Assembly (NCBI GenBank): GCA_040954595.2 | Contig: CM082587.2 | Span: 11,160,001-11,224,000, forward strand | DNA length: 64,000 nt | Direction: 5' to 3' | Source: Balanoglossus misakiensis | Taxonomy: Eukaryota > Hemichordata | In this document: in pieces, positions 12,751-24,149 of the stretch | How positions within the stretch are numbered: the stretch's first letter is position 1 | Layout of the letters: each line of letters opens with the position of its first letter | The notes under the pieces: model-generated | Told to the model about the DNA's origin: nothing | What the model saw: the letters and a program-made list of their open reading frames with translations, nothing else | Databases searched by the model: none | Program-made: the position numbers and the translations under genes

Positions 12751-15540
12751 TCAAAACAATTGTCTACTCCAAACCTTCCAAAGTCCACTATTTGAGAACT
12801 CTGATAGTGATAAAACACTGGCTACAAGTGGATTACTTGAGAGGTGGAGTCTGCTTAAAAAGCTGAATGATTTTTTCCGGAGTATTTCATCAAAAGTTAA
12901 AATGGAAAGATTAACAAACATCGCACTGTTGCTCTGAATAAAAGAATGTTTAAATCCAGACAATTTACGGAAAACCTGGGAGTAAGCTCTCCTAACTGCA
13001 TTAAAAATACACACAGAAAAAGCATTCCATAAGTAAGAGCAATACGGGATATCACAAAATACAGAAAACAAATGACATTTAACAGAGATAGACGCAAATT
13101 TAAAATCACGAATAATCGCATTACCGCGAACATAAAATTGTCGCGTTTGAGCTAGAATGTCCTCATTATCCCTAAGGTCACAAGTGATAAGGTGACCAAG
13201 ATATTTATAAACATTGACATAATTCAGCATTCGGCCGTTCAGATAAATTGGAACGTGTCTGAGCCTACGCATACTTGGCTGAATTAACATACAGACTGTT
13301 TTTTTCTCATTGAAGAAAATTGAGTTAATGCTGCCATAATGACCACAAGTATCAACAAGCATCTGCTGGCCATAGGCTCCAGTAGATATAAAAACCAAAT
13401 CATCGGCGTAAATTAAATGATTAACCTTATAGTCCCCTACAAGGCAGCCATACGGAAGAGCGGAAAGATTTTTGCTGATATCATCCAAATAGACTGTGAA
13501 AAATATAGGTGACGTAATTCCCCCCTGTTTAACCCCATTCTTTGAGTGAAAAGGTTTAGATAACAACCCATTCCATCTCACCACAAAATCTTGGTGCCTA
13601 TACATGTATGACAAAATCTTAATGAGATAAGGATTGACACCCCTCGCCAAAAATTTTACAAAGAGAATATCGTGACGAACATAATCAAAAGCTTTGGATG
13701 CATCCATAAAAGTGACAAAAACAGGAGTGTTACAACGCTTGTAATAATTCAAAATTTCTTTAAGAACAAAAATTGACATATCGGTACCATGGCCTGGTTT
13801 AAATCCAAACTGGTGCTCGCTAGTCGTTAGACAATCCATGCAGCGATTTAACCAAACTCTCTCTAACAGTTTAGATATCGTTGTTGCAACAGCAACAGGA
13901 CGGTAGTTCGATTTGTCACAAATGTCACCACCTGGGTTTTTTGGAATGGGAACCAAAACCGTAGTCATCAATTGTTTGGGAACAATGCCATGAATTAACA
14001 TAGCCGTGAAACAGAGGGAAAGTAGAACACTGACTCTGTATGGCGCATACTTCAAGTGCTCAGGTGACACCATGTCGATACCCGACGATGCACCTGTCTT
14101 AAGGTTCTTAATTAATTCACAAATTTCTTCATGGTGTACAATCATGTCATCACAGTACTCAATGTTCATAAAATCAGGTGCGGACTCTTTTCCAGTTTTT
14201 GTCAAAATATTCTCGTAATGGTCTTTCCACATATTAACCACTTCAACATCACCCGAATGACCATCAATAGATGATGGAGATATTGATCTACCTTTCCGTT
14301 TACTGACATCTTTCCAGTACGCCTTGGAGTCTTTCTTTAATTTTACAGCCAGGGCATTTGCGCGCATTTCTTTTTCTGCCTTCTTACAATTTGCTAACTG
14401 CCTTTTAAATTGAGCTCTGGACCTGCGCATAAGTTCAAAGAAGGGACCAAATTTAGGGGAGCCATTATCCTTCCAGATTAAAAAATCAGTGCGAGCTTTG
14501 TCATAATAATCTTTGACTAGAGCATTCCAACCAGGAATTGCATGCTTATTTGAGTGTGTAATTTTAGGAAGAGTCCTATCCGCTGCGGTTAAAAGTACAG
14601 AAATAATATCATTGTAAAAAGTGTCAATCGACTCTGAATGTATACAGCAGTCTGGATCAGTACATGCTAGTGCTTCAACAGGAATATAAACTTCAGATAA
14701 AAGTCTATCACAATACACTTTATAGTTTTCAAGTTGACAAGAGAACGCTTTGTTCCAACTAGGACTATGTATTTCAGCTGGTGACGAAATACTAATCCTT
14801 GGTAGCAAATGAGTCTTCAAAGTGAACATTACAGGGAAGTGATCAGATGAAATGAAATCATAGTTTACCTTAACAGAATCAACTATAGTATCAGACGATG
14901 ATGAGCATATAATGTGATCAAGCCAACTTCTGGCTGAACACGAATCACTTAAATATGTAAACGTTTCAGGGGGCAGGCGTTCAATGTCTGAAAAGACGAA
15001 CTTATTATCTTTCACAAAATTATCTAAAAGGGTGAACTCATGTTGATTTCTCGTTGGGTCTGCATTAAAATCGCCAGAAATAAGACAACAGCAAGTATCT
15101 AAATCATTGATTGTAACTTGTAACAAGCCTAAGATCCGCTGATATTCATCACAATCAGAGTTTGCAGTTGGCAGATACACATTGAAAATTACAACATCTG
15201 GCTTATCTGACATTTTAATACGAATACCTACAACACGGCTTTCTCCATCAAATAGGATAGGAGAGATACCACTAAGATTTTTACGCCAAAGAATACCAAC
15301 ACCCCCGTAGGGTCAGCCGGTGAGAACACCATGTGAACTGTCAATGGCACTCACACATGTTGAGGTAAACTCATTATGCAAAGCACTGAGAACAGATAAT
15401 TTTTCCTTATCAAGCCAATGCTCTTGAACCAAGATAATATGAACCAAGATAATATCACAAGAATTAAGCAAAACGTCAAGAGAACCACGGGAGGAGTTTA
15501 AACCTCTTAAGTTGTAACTGGCAATGTTAATAGAATCCAT
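12751..15540 (-). pseudogene. LINE ORF2: AP endonuclease plus reverse transcriptase, one in-frame stop (copy 2)
   Basis: Same layout as the copy-1 ORF2: start at 15540, in-frame TGA at 15313-15315, then 820 open residues from the methionine at 15213 to 12751. Endonuclease motifs GDFNADP and SDHFPV and RT motifs DASKAFD, GVKQGG and YADD are intact. Three amino-acid differences from copy 1 are visible: isoleucine to phenylalanine three residues after YADD, arginine to glutamine near the C-terminus, and glycine to serine in the N-terminal endonuclease part. No further disabling change has accumulated since duplication, so the duplication is recent relative to the nonsense mutation. Confidence 0.92.
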
Positions 15541-15550
15541 TATGAGTTTC

Positions 15551-15859
15551 TTAAATTCCTACTTGTGACGAACCTTTCTTAGACTTTGCGATCAACTCCG
15601 ACTTCGAGAGATAATACGGTTTCACGAAAACTCCTGTTGGCCACAATTCAGGACAGAGGACATTTTCAATACAACTGTCATTAACATCGATTCTGAACGA
15701 TGAATATGTGTCATAGCGTGTTTTCAATTTGACGCCATCTTGAAATGTTGAAGGACCACACTTGTCATTAATAAAAGTCTTGACCTGATCAATGCTTGTA
15801 TCTGGAGTAAGACGGCTCACAAAAACACTTCGCAATTTCGGTAGCTTCTCTGCAACGGT
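15551..15859 (-). pseudogene. LINE ORF1 C-terminal fragment (copy 2)
   Basis: Same RRM-like ORF1 tail as at 7946-8254, truncated at the same base against the satellite and ending ten bases before the ORF2 start. I see no amino-acid difference from copy 1. It cannot be expressed as a complete ORF1 protein. Confidence 0.75.
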
Positions 15860-15861
15860 AA

Positions 15862-18800
15862 ATGAAGTGGTGACCTAAGACAGGCGACAGTCAGGCTTCA
15901 CTTACAAAAAGTGGAAAATACAATAGCTACATTGGTAGGCTGAAAGCTTACTTCCTGAGACTGTTTGTGCCAATGATGGGTAAGACCGCTTATGAAGTGG
16001 TGACCTAAGACAGGCGACAGTCAGGCTTCACTTACAAAAAGTGGAAAATATAATAGCTACATTGGTAGGCTGAAAGCTAACTTCCTGAGACTGTTTGTGC
16101 CAATGACGGGTAAGACCGCTTATGAAGTGGTGACCTAAGACAGGCGACAGTCAGGCTTCACTTACAAAAAAAGTGGAAAATATAATAGCTACATTGGTAG
16201 GCTGAAAGCTTACTTCCTGCAACTGTTTGTGCCAATGACGGGTAAGACCGCTTATGAGTCAGTGACCTAAGACAGGCGACAGTCAGGCTTCACTTACAAA
16301 AAGTGGAAAATATAATAGCTTCATTGGTAGGCTGAAAGCTAACTTCCTGAGACTGTTTGTGCCAATGACGGGTAAGACCGCTTGTGAGGTGGTGACCTAA
16401 GACAGGCGACAGTCAGGCTTCACTTACAAAAAGTGGAAAATATAATAGCTACATTGGTAGGCTGAAAGCTTACTTCCTGAGACTGTTTGTGCCAATGACG
16501 GGTAAGACCGCTTATGAAGTGGTGACCTAAGACAGGCGACAGTCAGGCTTCACTTACAAAAAGTGGAAAATACAATAGTTACATTGGTAGGCTGAAAGCT
16601 TACTTCCTGAGACTGTTTGTGCCAATGACGGGTAAGACCTCTTATGAAGTGGTGACCTAAGACAGGCGACAGTCAGGCTTCACTTACAAAAAGTTGAAAA
16701 TACAATAGCTACATTGGTAGGCTGAAAGCTTACTTCCTGAGTCTGTTTGTGCCAATGACGGGTAAGACCTCTTATGAAGTGGTGACCTAAGACAGGCGAC
16801 AGTCAGGCTTCACTTACAAAAAGTTGAAAATACAATAGCTACATTGGTAGGCTGAAAGCTTACTTCCTGAGACTGTTTGTGCCAATGACGGGTAAGACCT
16901 CTTATGAAGTGGTGACCTAAGACAGGCGACAGTCAGGCTTCACTTACAAAAAGTGGAAAATATAATAGCTACATTGGTAGGCTGAAAGCTAACTTCCTGA
17001 GACTGTTTGTGCCAATGACGGGTAAGACCGCTTATGAAGTGGTGACCTAAGACAGGCGACAGTCAGGCTTCACTTACAAAAAGTGGAAAATATAATAGCT
17101 ACATTGGTAGGCTGAAAGCTTACTTCCTGAGACTGTTTGTGCCAATGACGGGTAAGACCTCTTATGAAGTGGTGACCTAAGACAGGCGACAGTCAGGCTT
17201 CACTTACAAAAAGTGGAAAATATAATAGCTATATTGGTAGGCTGAAAGCTTACTTCCTGAGACTGTTTGTGCCAATGACGGGTAAGAACACTTATGAAGT
17301 GGTGACCTAAGACAGGCGACAGTCAGGCTTCACTTACAAAAAGTGGAAAATATAATAGCTACATTGGTAGGCTGAAAGCTTACTTCCTGAGACTGTTTGT
17401 GCCAATGACGGGTAAGACCTCTTATGAAGTGGTGACCTAAGACAGGCGACAGTCAGGCTTCACTTACAAAAAGTGGAAAATACAATAGCTACATTGGTAG
17501 GCTGAAAGCTTACTTCCTGAGACTGTTTGTGCCAATGACGGGTAAGACCTCTTATGAAGTGGTGACCTAAGACAGGCGACAGTCAGACTTCACTTACAAA
17601 AAGTGGAAAATACAATAGCTACATTGGTAGGCTGAAAGCTTACGTCCTGAGTCTGTTTGTGCCAATGACGAGTAAGACCTCTTATGAAGTGGTGACCTAA
17701 GACAGGCGACAGTCAGGCTTCACTTACAAAAAGTTGAAAATACAATAGCTACATTGGTAGGCTGAAAGCTTACTTCCTGAGACTGTTTGTGCCAATGACG
17801 GGTAAGACCTCTTATGAAGTGGTGACCTAAGACAGGCGACAGTCAGGCTTCACTTACAAAAAGTGGAAAATACAATAGCTACATTGGTAGGCTGAAAGCT
17901 AACTTCCTGAGACTGTTTGTGCCAATGACGGGTAAGACCGCTTATGAAGTGGTGACCTAAGACAGGCGACAGTCAGGCTTCACTTACAAAAAGTGGAAAA
18001 TATAATAGCTATATTGGTAGGCTGAAAGCTTACTTCCTGAGACTGTTTGTGCCAATGACGGGTAAGAACACTTATGAAGTGGTGACCTAAGACAGGCGAC
18101 AGTCAGGCTTCACTTACAAAAAGTGGAAAATATAATAGCTACATTGGTAGGCTGAAAGCTTACTTCCTGAGACTGTTTGTGCCAATGACGGGTAAGACCT
18201 CTTATGAAGTGGTGACCTAAGACAGGCGACAGTCAGGCTTCACTTACAAAAAGTGGAAAATACAATAGCTACATTGGTAGGCTGAAAGCTTACTTCCTGA
18301 GACTGTTTGTGCCAATGACGGGTAAGACCTCTTATGAAGTGGTGAACTAAGACAGGCGACAGTCAGACTTCACTTACAAAAAGTGGAAAATACAATAGCT
18401 ACATTGGTAGGCTGAAAGCTTACGTCCTGAGTCTGTTTGTGCCAATGACGAGTAAGACCTCTTATGAAGTGGTGACCTAAGACAGGCGACAGTCAGGCTT
18501 CACTTACAAAAAGTTGAAAATACAATAGCTACATTGGTAGGCTGAAAGCTTACTTCCTGAGACTGTTTGTGCCAATGACGGGTAAGACCTCTTATGAAGT
18601 GGTGACCTAAGACAGGCGACAGTCAGGCTTCACTTACAAAAAGTGGAAAATATAATAGCTACATTGGTAGGCTGAAAGCTTACTTCCTGAGACTGTTTGT
18701 GCCTATGACGGGTAAGACCGCTTATGAAGTGGTGACCTAAGACAGGCGACAGTCAGGCTTCACTTACAAAAAGTGGAAAATACAATAGCTACATTGGTAG

Positions 18801-21800
18801 GCTGAAAGCTTACTTCCTGAGACTGTTTGTGCCAATGACGGGTAAGACCACTTATGAAGTGGTGACCTAAGACAGGCGACAGTCAGGCTTCACTTACAAA
18901 AAGTGGAAAATATAATAGCTACATTGGTAGGATGAAAGCTTACTTCCTGAGACTGTTTGTGCCAATGACGGGTAAGACCGCTTATGAAGTGGTGACCTAA
19001 GACAGGCGACAGTCAGGCTTCACTTACAAAAAGTGGAAAATATAATAGCTACATTGGTAGGCTGAAAGCTTACTTCCTGAGACTGTTTGTGCCAATGACG
19101 GGTAAGACCGCTTATGAGGTGGTGACCTAAGACAGGCGACAGTCAGGCTTCACTTACAAAAAGTAAAAAATTTAATAGCTACATTGGTAGGCTGAAAGCT
19201 TACTTCCTGAGACTGTTTGTGCCAATGACGGGTAAGACCGCTTATGAAGAGGTGACCTAAGACAGGCGACAGTCAGGCTTCACTTACAAAAAGTGGAAAA
19301 TATAATAGCTACATTGGTAGGCTGAAAGCTTACTTCCTGAGACTGTTTGTGCCAATGACGGGTAAGACCTCTTATGAAGTGGTGACCTAAGACAGGCGAC
19401 AGTCAGGCTTCACTTACAAAAAGTGGAAAATACAATAGCTACATTGGTAGGCTGAAAGCTTACTTCCTGAGACTGTTTGTGCCAATGACGGGTAAGACCG
19501 CTTATGAAGTGGTGACCTAAGACAGGCGACAGTCAGGCTTCACTTACAAAAAGTGGAAAATATAATAGCTACATTGGTAGGCTGAAAGCTTACTTCCTGA
19601 GACTGTTTGTGCCAATGACAGGTAAGACCGCTTATGAAGTGGTGACCTAAGACAGGCGACAGTCAGGCTTCACTTACAAAAAGTGGAAAATATAATAGCT
19701 ACATTGGTAGGCTGAAAGCTTACTTCCTGAGACTGTTTGTGCCAATGACGGGTAAGACCGCTTATGAGTCGGTGACCTAAGACAGGCCACAGTCAGGCTT
19801 CACTTACAAAAAGTGGAAAATATAATAGCTTCATTGGTAGGCTGAAAGCTAACTTCCTGAGACTGTTTGTGCCAATGACGGGTAAGACCGCTTATGAGGT
19901 GGTGACCTAAGACAGGCGACAGTCAGGCTTCACTTACAAAAAGTGGAAAATATAATAGCTACATTGGTATGCTGAAAGCTTAATTCCTGAGACTGTTTGT
20001 GCCAATGACGGGTAAGACCGCTTATGAAGTGGTGAACTAAGACAGGCGACAGTCAGGCTTCACTTACAAAAAGTGGAAAACATAATAGCTACATTGGTAG
20101 GCTGAAAGCTTACTTCCTGAGACTGTTTGTGCCAATGACGGGTAAGACCTCTTATGAAGTGGTGACCTAAGAAAGGCGACAGTCAGGCTTCACTTACAAA
20201 AAGTGGAAAATACAATAGCTACATTGGTAGGCTGAAAGCTTACTTCCCGAGACTGTTTGTGCCTATGACGGGTAAGACCGCTTATAAAGTGGTGACCTAA
20301 GACAGGCGACAGTCAGGCTTCACTTACAAAAAGTGGAAAATACAATAGCTACATTGGTAGGCTGAAAGCTTACTTCCTGAGACTGTTTATGCCAATGGCG
20401 GGTAAGACCTCTTATGAAGTGGTGACCTAAGACAGGCGACAGTCAGGCTTCACTTACAAAAAGTGGATAATATAATAGCTACATTGGTAGGCTGAAAGCT
20501 TACTTCCTGAGACTGTTTGTGCCAATGACAGGTAAGACCGCTTATGAAGTGGTGACCTAAGACAGGCGACAGTCAGGCTTCACTTACAAAAAGTGGAAAA
20601 TATAATAGCTACATTGGTAGGCTGAAAGCTTACTTCCTGAGACTGTTTGTGCCAATGACGGGTAAGACCGCTTATGAGTCGGTGACCTAAGACAGGCGAC
20701 AGTCAGGCTTCACTTACAAAAAGTGGAAAATATAATAGCTTCATTGGTAAGCTGAAAGCTAACTTCCTGAGACTGTTTGTGCCAATGACGGGTAAGACCG
20801 CTTATGAGGTGGTGACCTAAGACAGGCGACAGTCAGGCTTCACTTACAAAAAGTGGAAAATATAATAGCTACATTGGTATGCTGAAAGCTTAATTCCTGA
20901 GACTGTTTGTGCCAATGACGGGTAAGACCGCTTATGAAGTGGTGAACTAAGACAGGCGACAGTCAGGCTTCACTTACAAAAAGTGGAAAACATAATAGCT
21001 ACATTGGTAGGCTGAAAGCTTACTTCCTGAGACTGTTTGTGCCAATGACGGGTAAGACCGCTTATGAAGTGGTGACCTAAGACAGGCGACAGTCAGGCTT
21101 CACTTACAAAAAGTGGAAAATACAATAGCTACATTGGTAGGCTGAAAGCTTACTTCCGGAGACTGTTTGTGCCAATGACGGGTAAGACCTCTTATGAAGT
21201 GGTGACCTAAGACAGGCGACAGTCAGGCTTCACTTACAAAAAGTTGAAAATACAATAGCAACATTGGTAGGCTGAAAGCTTACTTCCTGAGTCTGTTTGT
21301 GCCAATGACGGGTAAGACCTCTTATGAAGTGGTGACCTAAGACAGGCGACAGTCAGGCTTCACTTACAAAAAGTTGAAAATACAATAGCTACATTGGTAG
21401 GCTGAAAGCTTACTTCCTGAGACTGTTTGTGCCAATGACGGGTAAGACCTCTTATGAAGTGGTGACCTAAGACAGGCGACACTCAGGCTTCACTTACAAA
21501 AAGTTGAAAATACAATAGCTTCATTGGTAGGCTGAAAGCTAACTTCCTGAGACTGTTTGTGCCAATGACGGGTAAGACCTCTTATGAAGTGGTGACCTAA
21601 GACAGGCGACAGTCAGGCTTCACTTACAAAAAGTGGAAAATATAATAGCTACATTGGTATGCTGAAAGCTTAATTCCTGAGACTGTTTGTGCCAATGACG
21701 GGTAAGACCGCTTATGAAGTGGTGAACTAAGACAGGCGACAGTCAGGCTTCACTTACAAAAAGTGGAAAACATAATAGCTACATTGGTAGGCTGAAAGCT

Positions 21801-23216
21801 TACTTCCTGAGACTGTTTGTGCCAATGACGGGTAAGACCTCTTATGAAGTGGTGACCTAAGAAAGGCGACAGTCAGGCTTCACTTACAAAAAGTGGAAAA
21901 TACAATAGCTACATTGGTAGGCTGAAAGCTTACTTCCCGAGACTGTTTGTGCCTATGACGGGTAAGACCGCTTATAAAGTGGTGACCTAAGACAGGCGAC
22001 AGTCAGGCTTCACTTACAAAAAGTGGAAAATACAATAGCTACATTGGTAGGCTGAAAGCTTACTTCCTGAGACTGTTTGTGCCAATGACGGGTAAGACCG
22101 CTTATGAAGTGGTGACCTAAGACAGGCGACAGTCAGGCTTCACTTACAAAAAGTGGAAAATATAATAGCTACATTGGTAGGCTGAAAGCTTACTTCCTGA
22201 GACTGTTTGTGCCAATGACAGGTAAGACCGCTTATGAAGTGGTGACCTAAGACAGGCGACAGTCAGGCTTCACTTACAAAAAGTGGAAAATATAATAGCT
22301 ACATTGGTAGGCTGAAAGCTTACTTCCTGAGACTGTTTGTGCCAATGACGGGTAAGACCGCTTATGAGTCGGTGACCTAAGACAGGCGACAGTCAGGCTT
22401 CACTTACAAAAAGTGGAAAATATAATAGCTTCATTGGTAAGCTGAAAGCTAACTTCCTGAGACTGTTTGTGCCAATGACGGGTAAGACCGCTTATGAGGT
22501 GGTGACCTAAGACAGGCGACAGTCAGGCTTCACTTACAAAAAGTGGAAAATATAATAGCTACATTGGTATGCTGAAAGCTTAATTCCTGAGACTGTTTGT
22601 GCCAATGACGGGTAAGACCGCTTATGAAGTGGTGAACTAAGACAGGCGACAGTCAGGCTTCACTTACAAAAAGTGGAAAACATAATAGCTACATTGGTAG
22701 GCTGAAAGCTTACTTCCTGAGACTGTTTGTGCCAATGACGGGTAAGACCTCTTATGAAGTGGTGACCTAAGACAGGCGACAGTCAGGCTTCACTTACAAA
22801 AAGTGGAAAATATAATAGCTTCATTGGTAGGCTGAAAGCTTACTTCCTGAGACTGTTTGTGCCTATGACGGGTAAGACCGCTTATGAAGTGGTGACCTAA
22901 GACAGGCGACAGTCAGGCTTCACTTACAAAAAGTGGAAAATATAATAGCTACATTGGTATGCTGAAAGCTTAATTCCTGAGACTGTTTGTGCCAATGACG
23001 GGTAAGACCACTTATGAAGTGGTGACCTAAGACAGGCGACAGTCAGGCTTCACTTACAAAAAGTGGAAAATATAATAGCTACATTGGTAGGCTGAAAGCT
23101 TACTTCCTGAGACTGTTTGTGCCAATGACGGGTAAGACCGCTTATGAAGTGGTGACCTAAGACAGGCGACAGTCAGGCTTCACTTATAAAAAGTGGAAAA
23201 TATAATAGCTACATTG
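15862..23216 (+). repeat. 130-bp satellite array, block 3 (about 57 monomers)
   Basis: Continuation of the array after LINE copy 2. A seven- or six-monomer pattern is marked by the TTAATTCCTGAG variant at 19981, 20891, 21671 and 22581 (spacings 910, 780, 910), with linked variants GAGTCGG, GAGGTGG, GGTATGCTG and GGTGAACTAAG. The block is cut after ACATTG (monomer position 71), where the BEL/Pao LTR starts. Confidence 0.97.
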
Positions 23217-23335
23217 TGTTACAGTCAAATTTTCTATTTTTGGATTTTGGGGAAAGCGCCCTCTGTAGACATATGGGACTTCACAGTAGTGCTGACCTTT
23301 GCCCCCTGGACGGGTTTCCTGACTCCCTGATACAG

Positions 23336-23343
23336 TATTTAAG
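23336..23343 (+). promoter_or_regulatory. TATA-like box in the BEL/Pao LTR
   Basis: TATTTAAG about 120 bases into the LTR, just upstream of the 32-bp repeats, suits a U3 promoter with transcription starting near 23365-23370. Sequence likeness only. Confidence 0.4.
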
Positions 23344-23395
23344 GCATTGTTTGAAAAGCGAAACCAGTAGATTATTGGGGCAGCTGCCGAGGAAG

Positions 23396-23521
23396 GAGTG
23401 TCGCAGTCATTGTTCTGTAGGACAAAGGAGTGTCTCAGTCATTGTTCTGTAGGACCAGGGTGTGTCACAGTCGTTGATCTGTAGGACCAGAGTGTGTCAC
23501 AGTCGTTTTTTCTGAAAGAAT
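23396..23521 (+). repeat. 32-bp tandem repeats in the BEL/Pao LTR (about four units)
   Basis: Units beginning GAGTGTCGCAG, GAGTGTCTCAG, GTGTGTCACAG and GTGTGTCACAG start at 23396, 23428, 23460 and 23492, each holding CAGTC(A/G)TTG and mostly TCTGTAGGAC. The spacing is exactly 32 bp. They lie downstream of the TATA-like box, so they would be in transcribed R/U5 sequence. Confidence 0.85.
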
Positions 23522-24149
23522 GGTATGTACCACACATGTAAAGATTTATTTTCTGCAGCGATGTCTGTAGTTTTCTTTGAAAGTATTTCTGTCGTTCTTG
23601 AACTTTTCCGGGCGATTTTGTGTACTCGCCTCACTTACCTTGTTCCTGGCGAAGATGTCTCATTGTCTGAAGTTATGCTATTTGATTTAGTAATCTTTTA
23701 ACTTACCTGGTCTGGCGAAATGTATGAAGTCTTATGATATTTGACCAGTAAATTTCAAGTCGTTTTTGCATACTTTTTCAGTGTATGATACACATAGCAG
23801 TCTTCGCGGACGCAGTCAGTCTCTTTGTGGACGTGGTGTCAGTCTTTTGTGGATGCGGGCGTTAATGGGGAAATTGTTTCGGTAAGAAACTATATGGTAA
23901 ATTTTGTCAGTTTGTATTTATATACATGTATTTGGTCATTTGATAGTGAAAGAATGCACATGTATGAAATGTATTTATTTATTTATGTATTTATGTATTG
24001 ATTCAGGTAATCGTCTCGTACAGTAACGTACGTGCGCATTAAAGACAATTGTATCCCAGAATTGAAGCGCCTCCACGTGTGAATTGATAAAAGGGCTGCA
24101 CATCTCAATTACCGAAACAACCTTATGGTAGAGGGATACTCAACTGAAG

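Larger units (their letters stand above)
12681..15861 (-). mobile_element. 5'-truncated non-LTR (LINE) retrotransposon, copy 2
   Basis: Near-exact copy of the element at 5073-8256, at a constant offset of 7605 bp. By eye I find four substitutions (5156/12761, 5787/13392, 5884/13489, 7782/15387) and one fewer tail triplet. Truncation point, nonsense codon, 15-bp duplication and satellite phase are the same. It therefore arose by duplication of the surrounding segment. Confidence 0.93.
23217..24119 (+). repeat. 5' LTR of the BEL/Pao element (3' boundary approximate)
   Basis: Starts TGTTACAG at 23217. The end is placed at CCGAAACA (24119), which roughly mirrors the start and lies about 30 bases before the gag ATG. 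An ATTAAA polyadenylation-like signal at 24038-24043 precedes it. Four 32-bp tandem repeats lie inside, plus a TATT/TATG-rich run at 23971-24000. With only one LTR present, the right boundary and the primer-binding site cannot be confirmed by comparison; TGGTAGAGGG at about 24126 is a candidate primer-binding site without a recognised tRNA. Confidence 0.6.

Noticed and set aside
12681-15861. Second LINE as an independent insertion
   Set aside because: Identical truncation point, nonsense codon, internal duplication and satellite flanks make independent insertion very unlikely.
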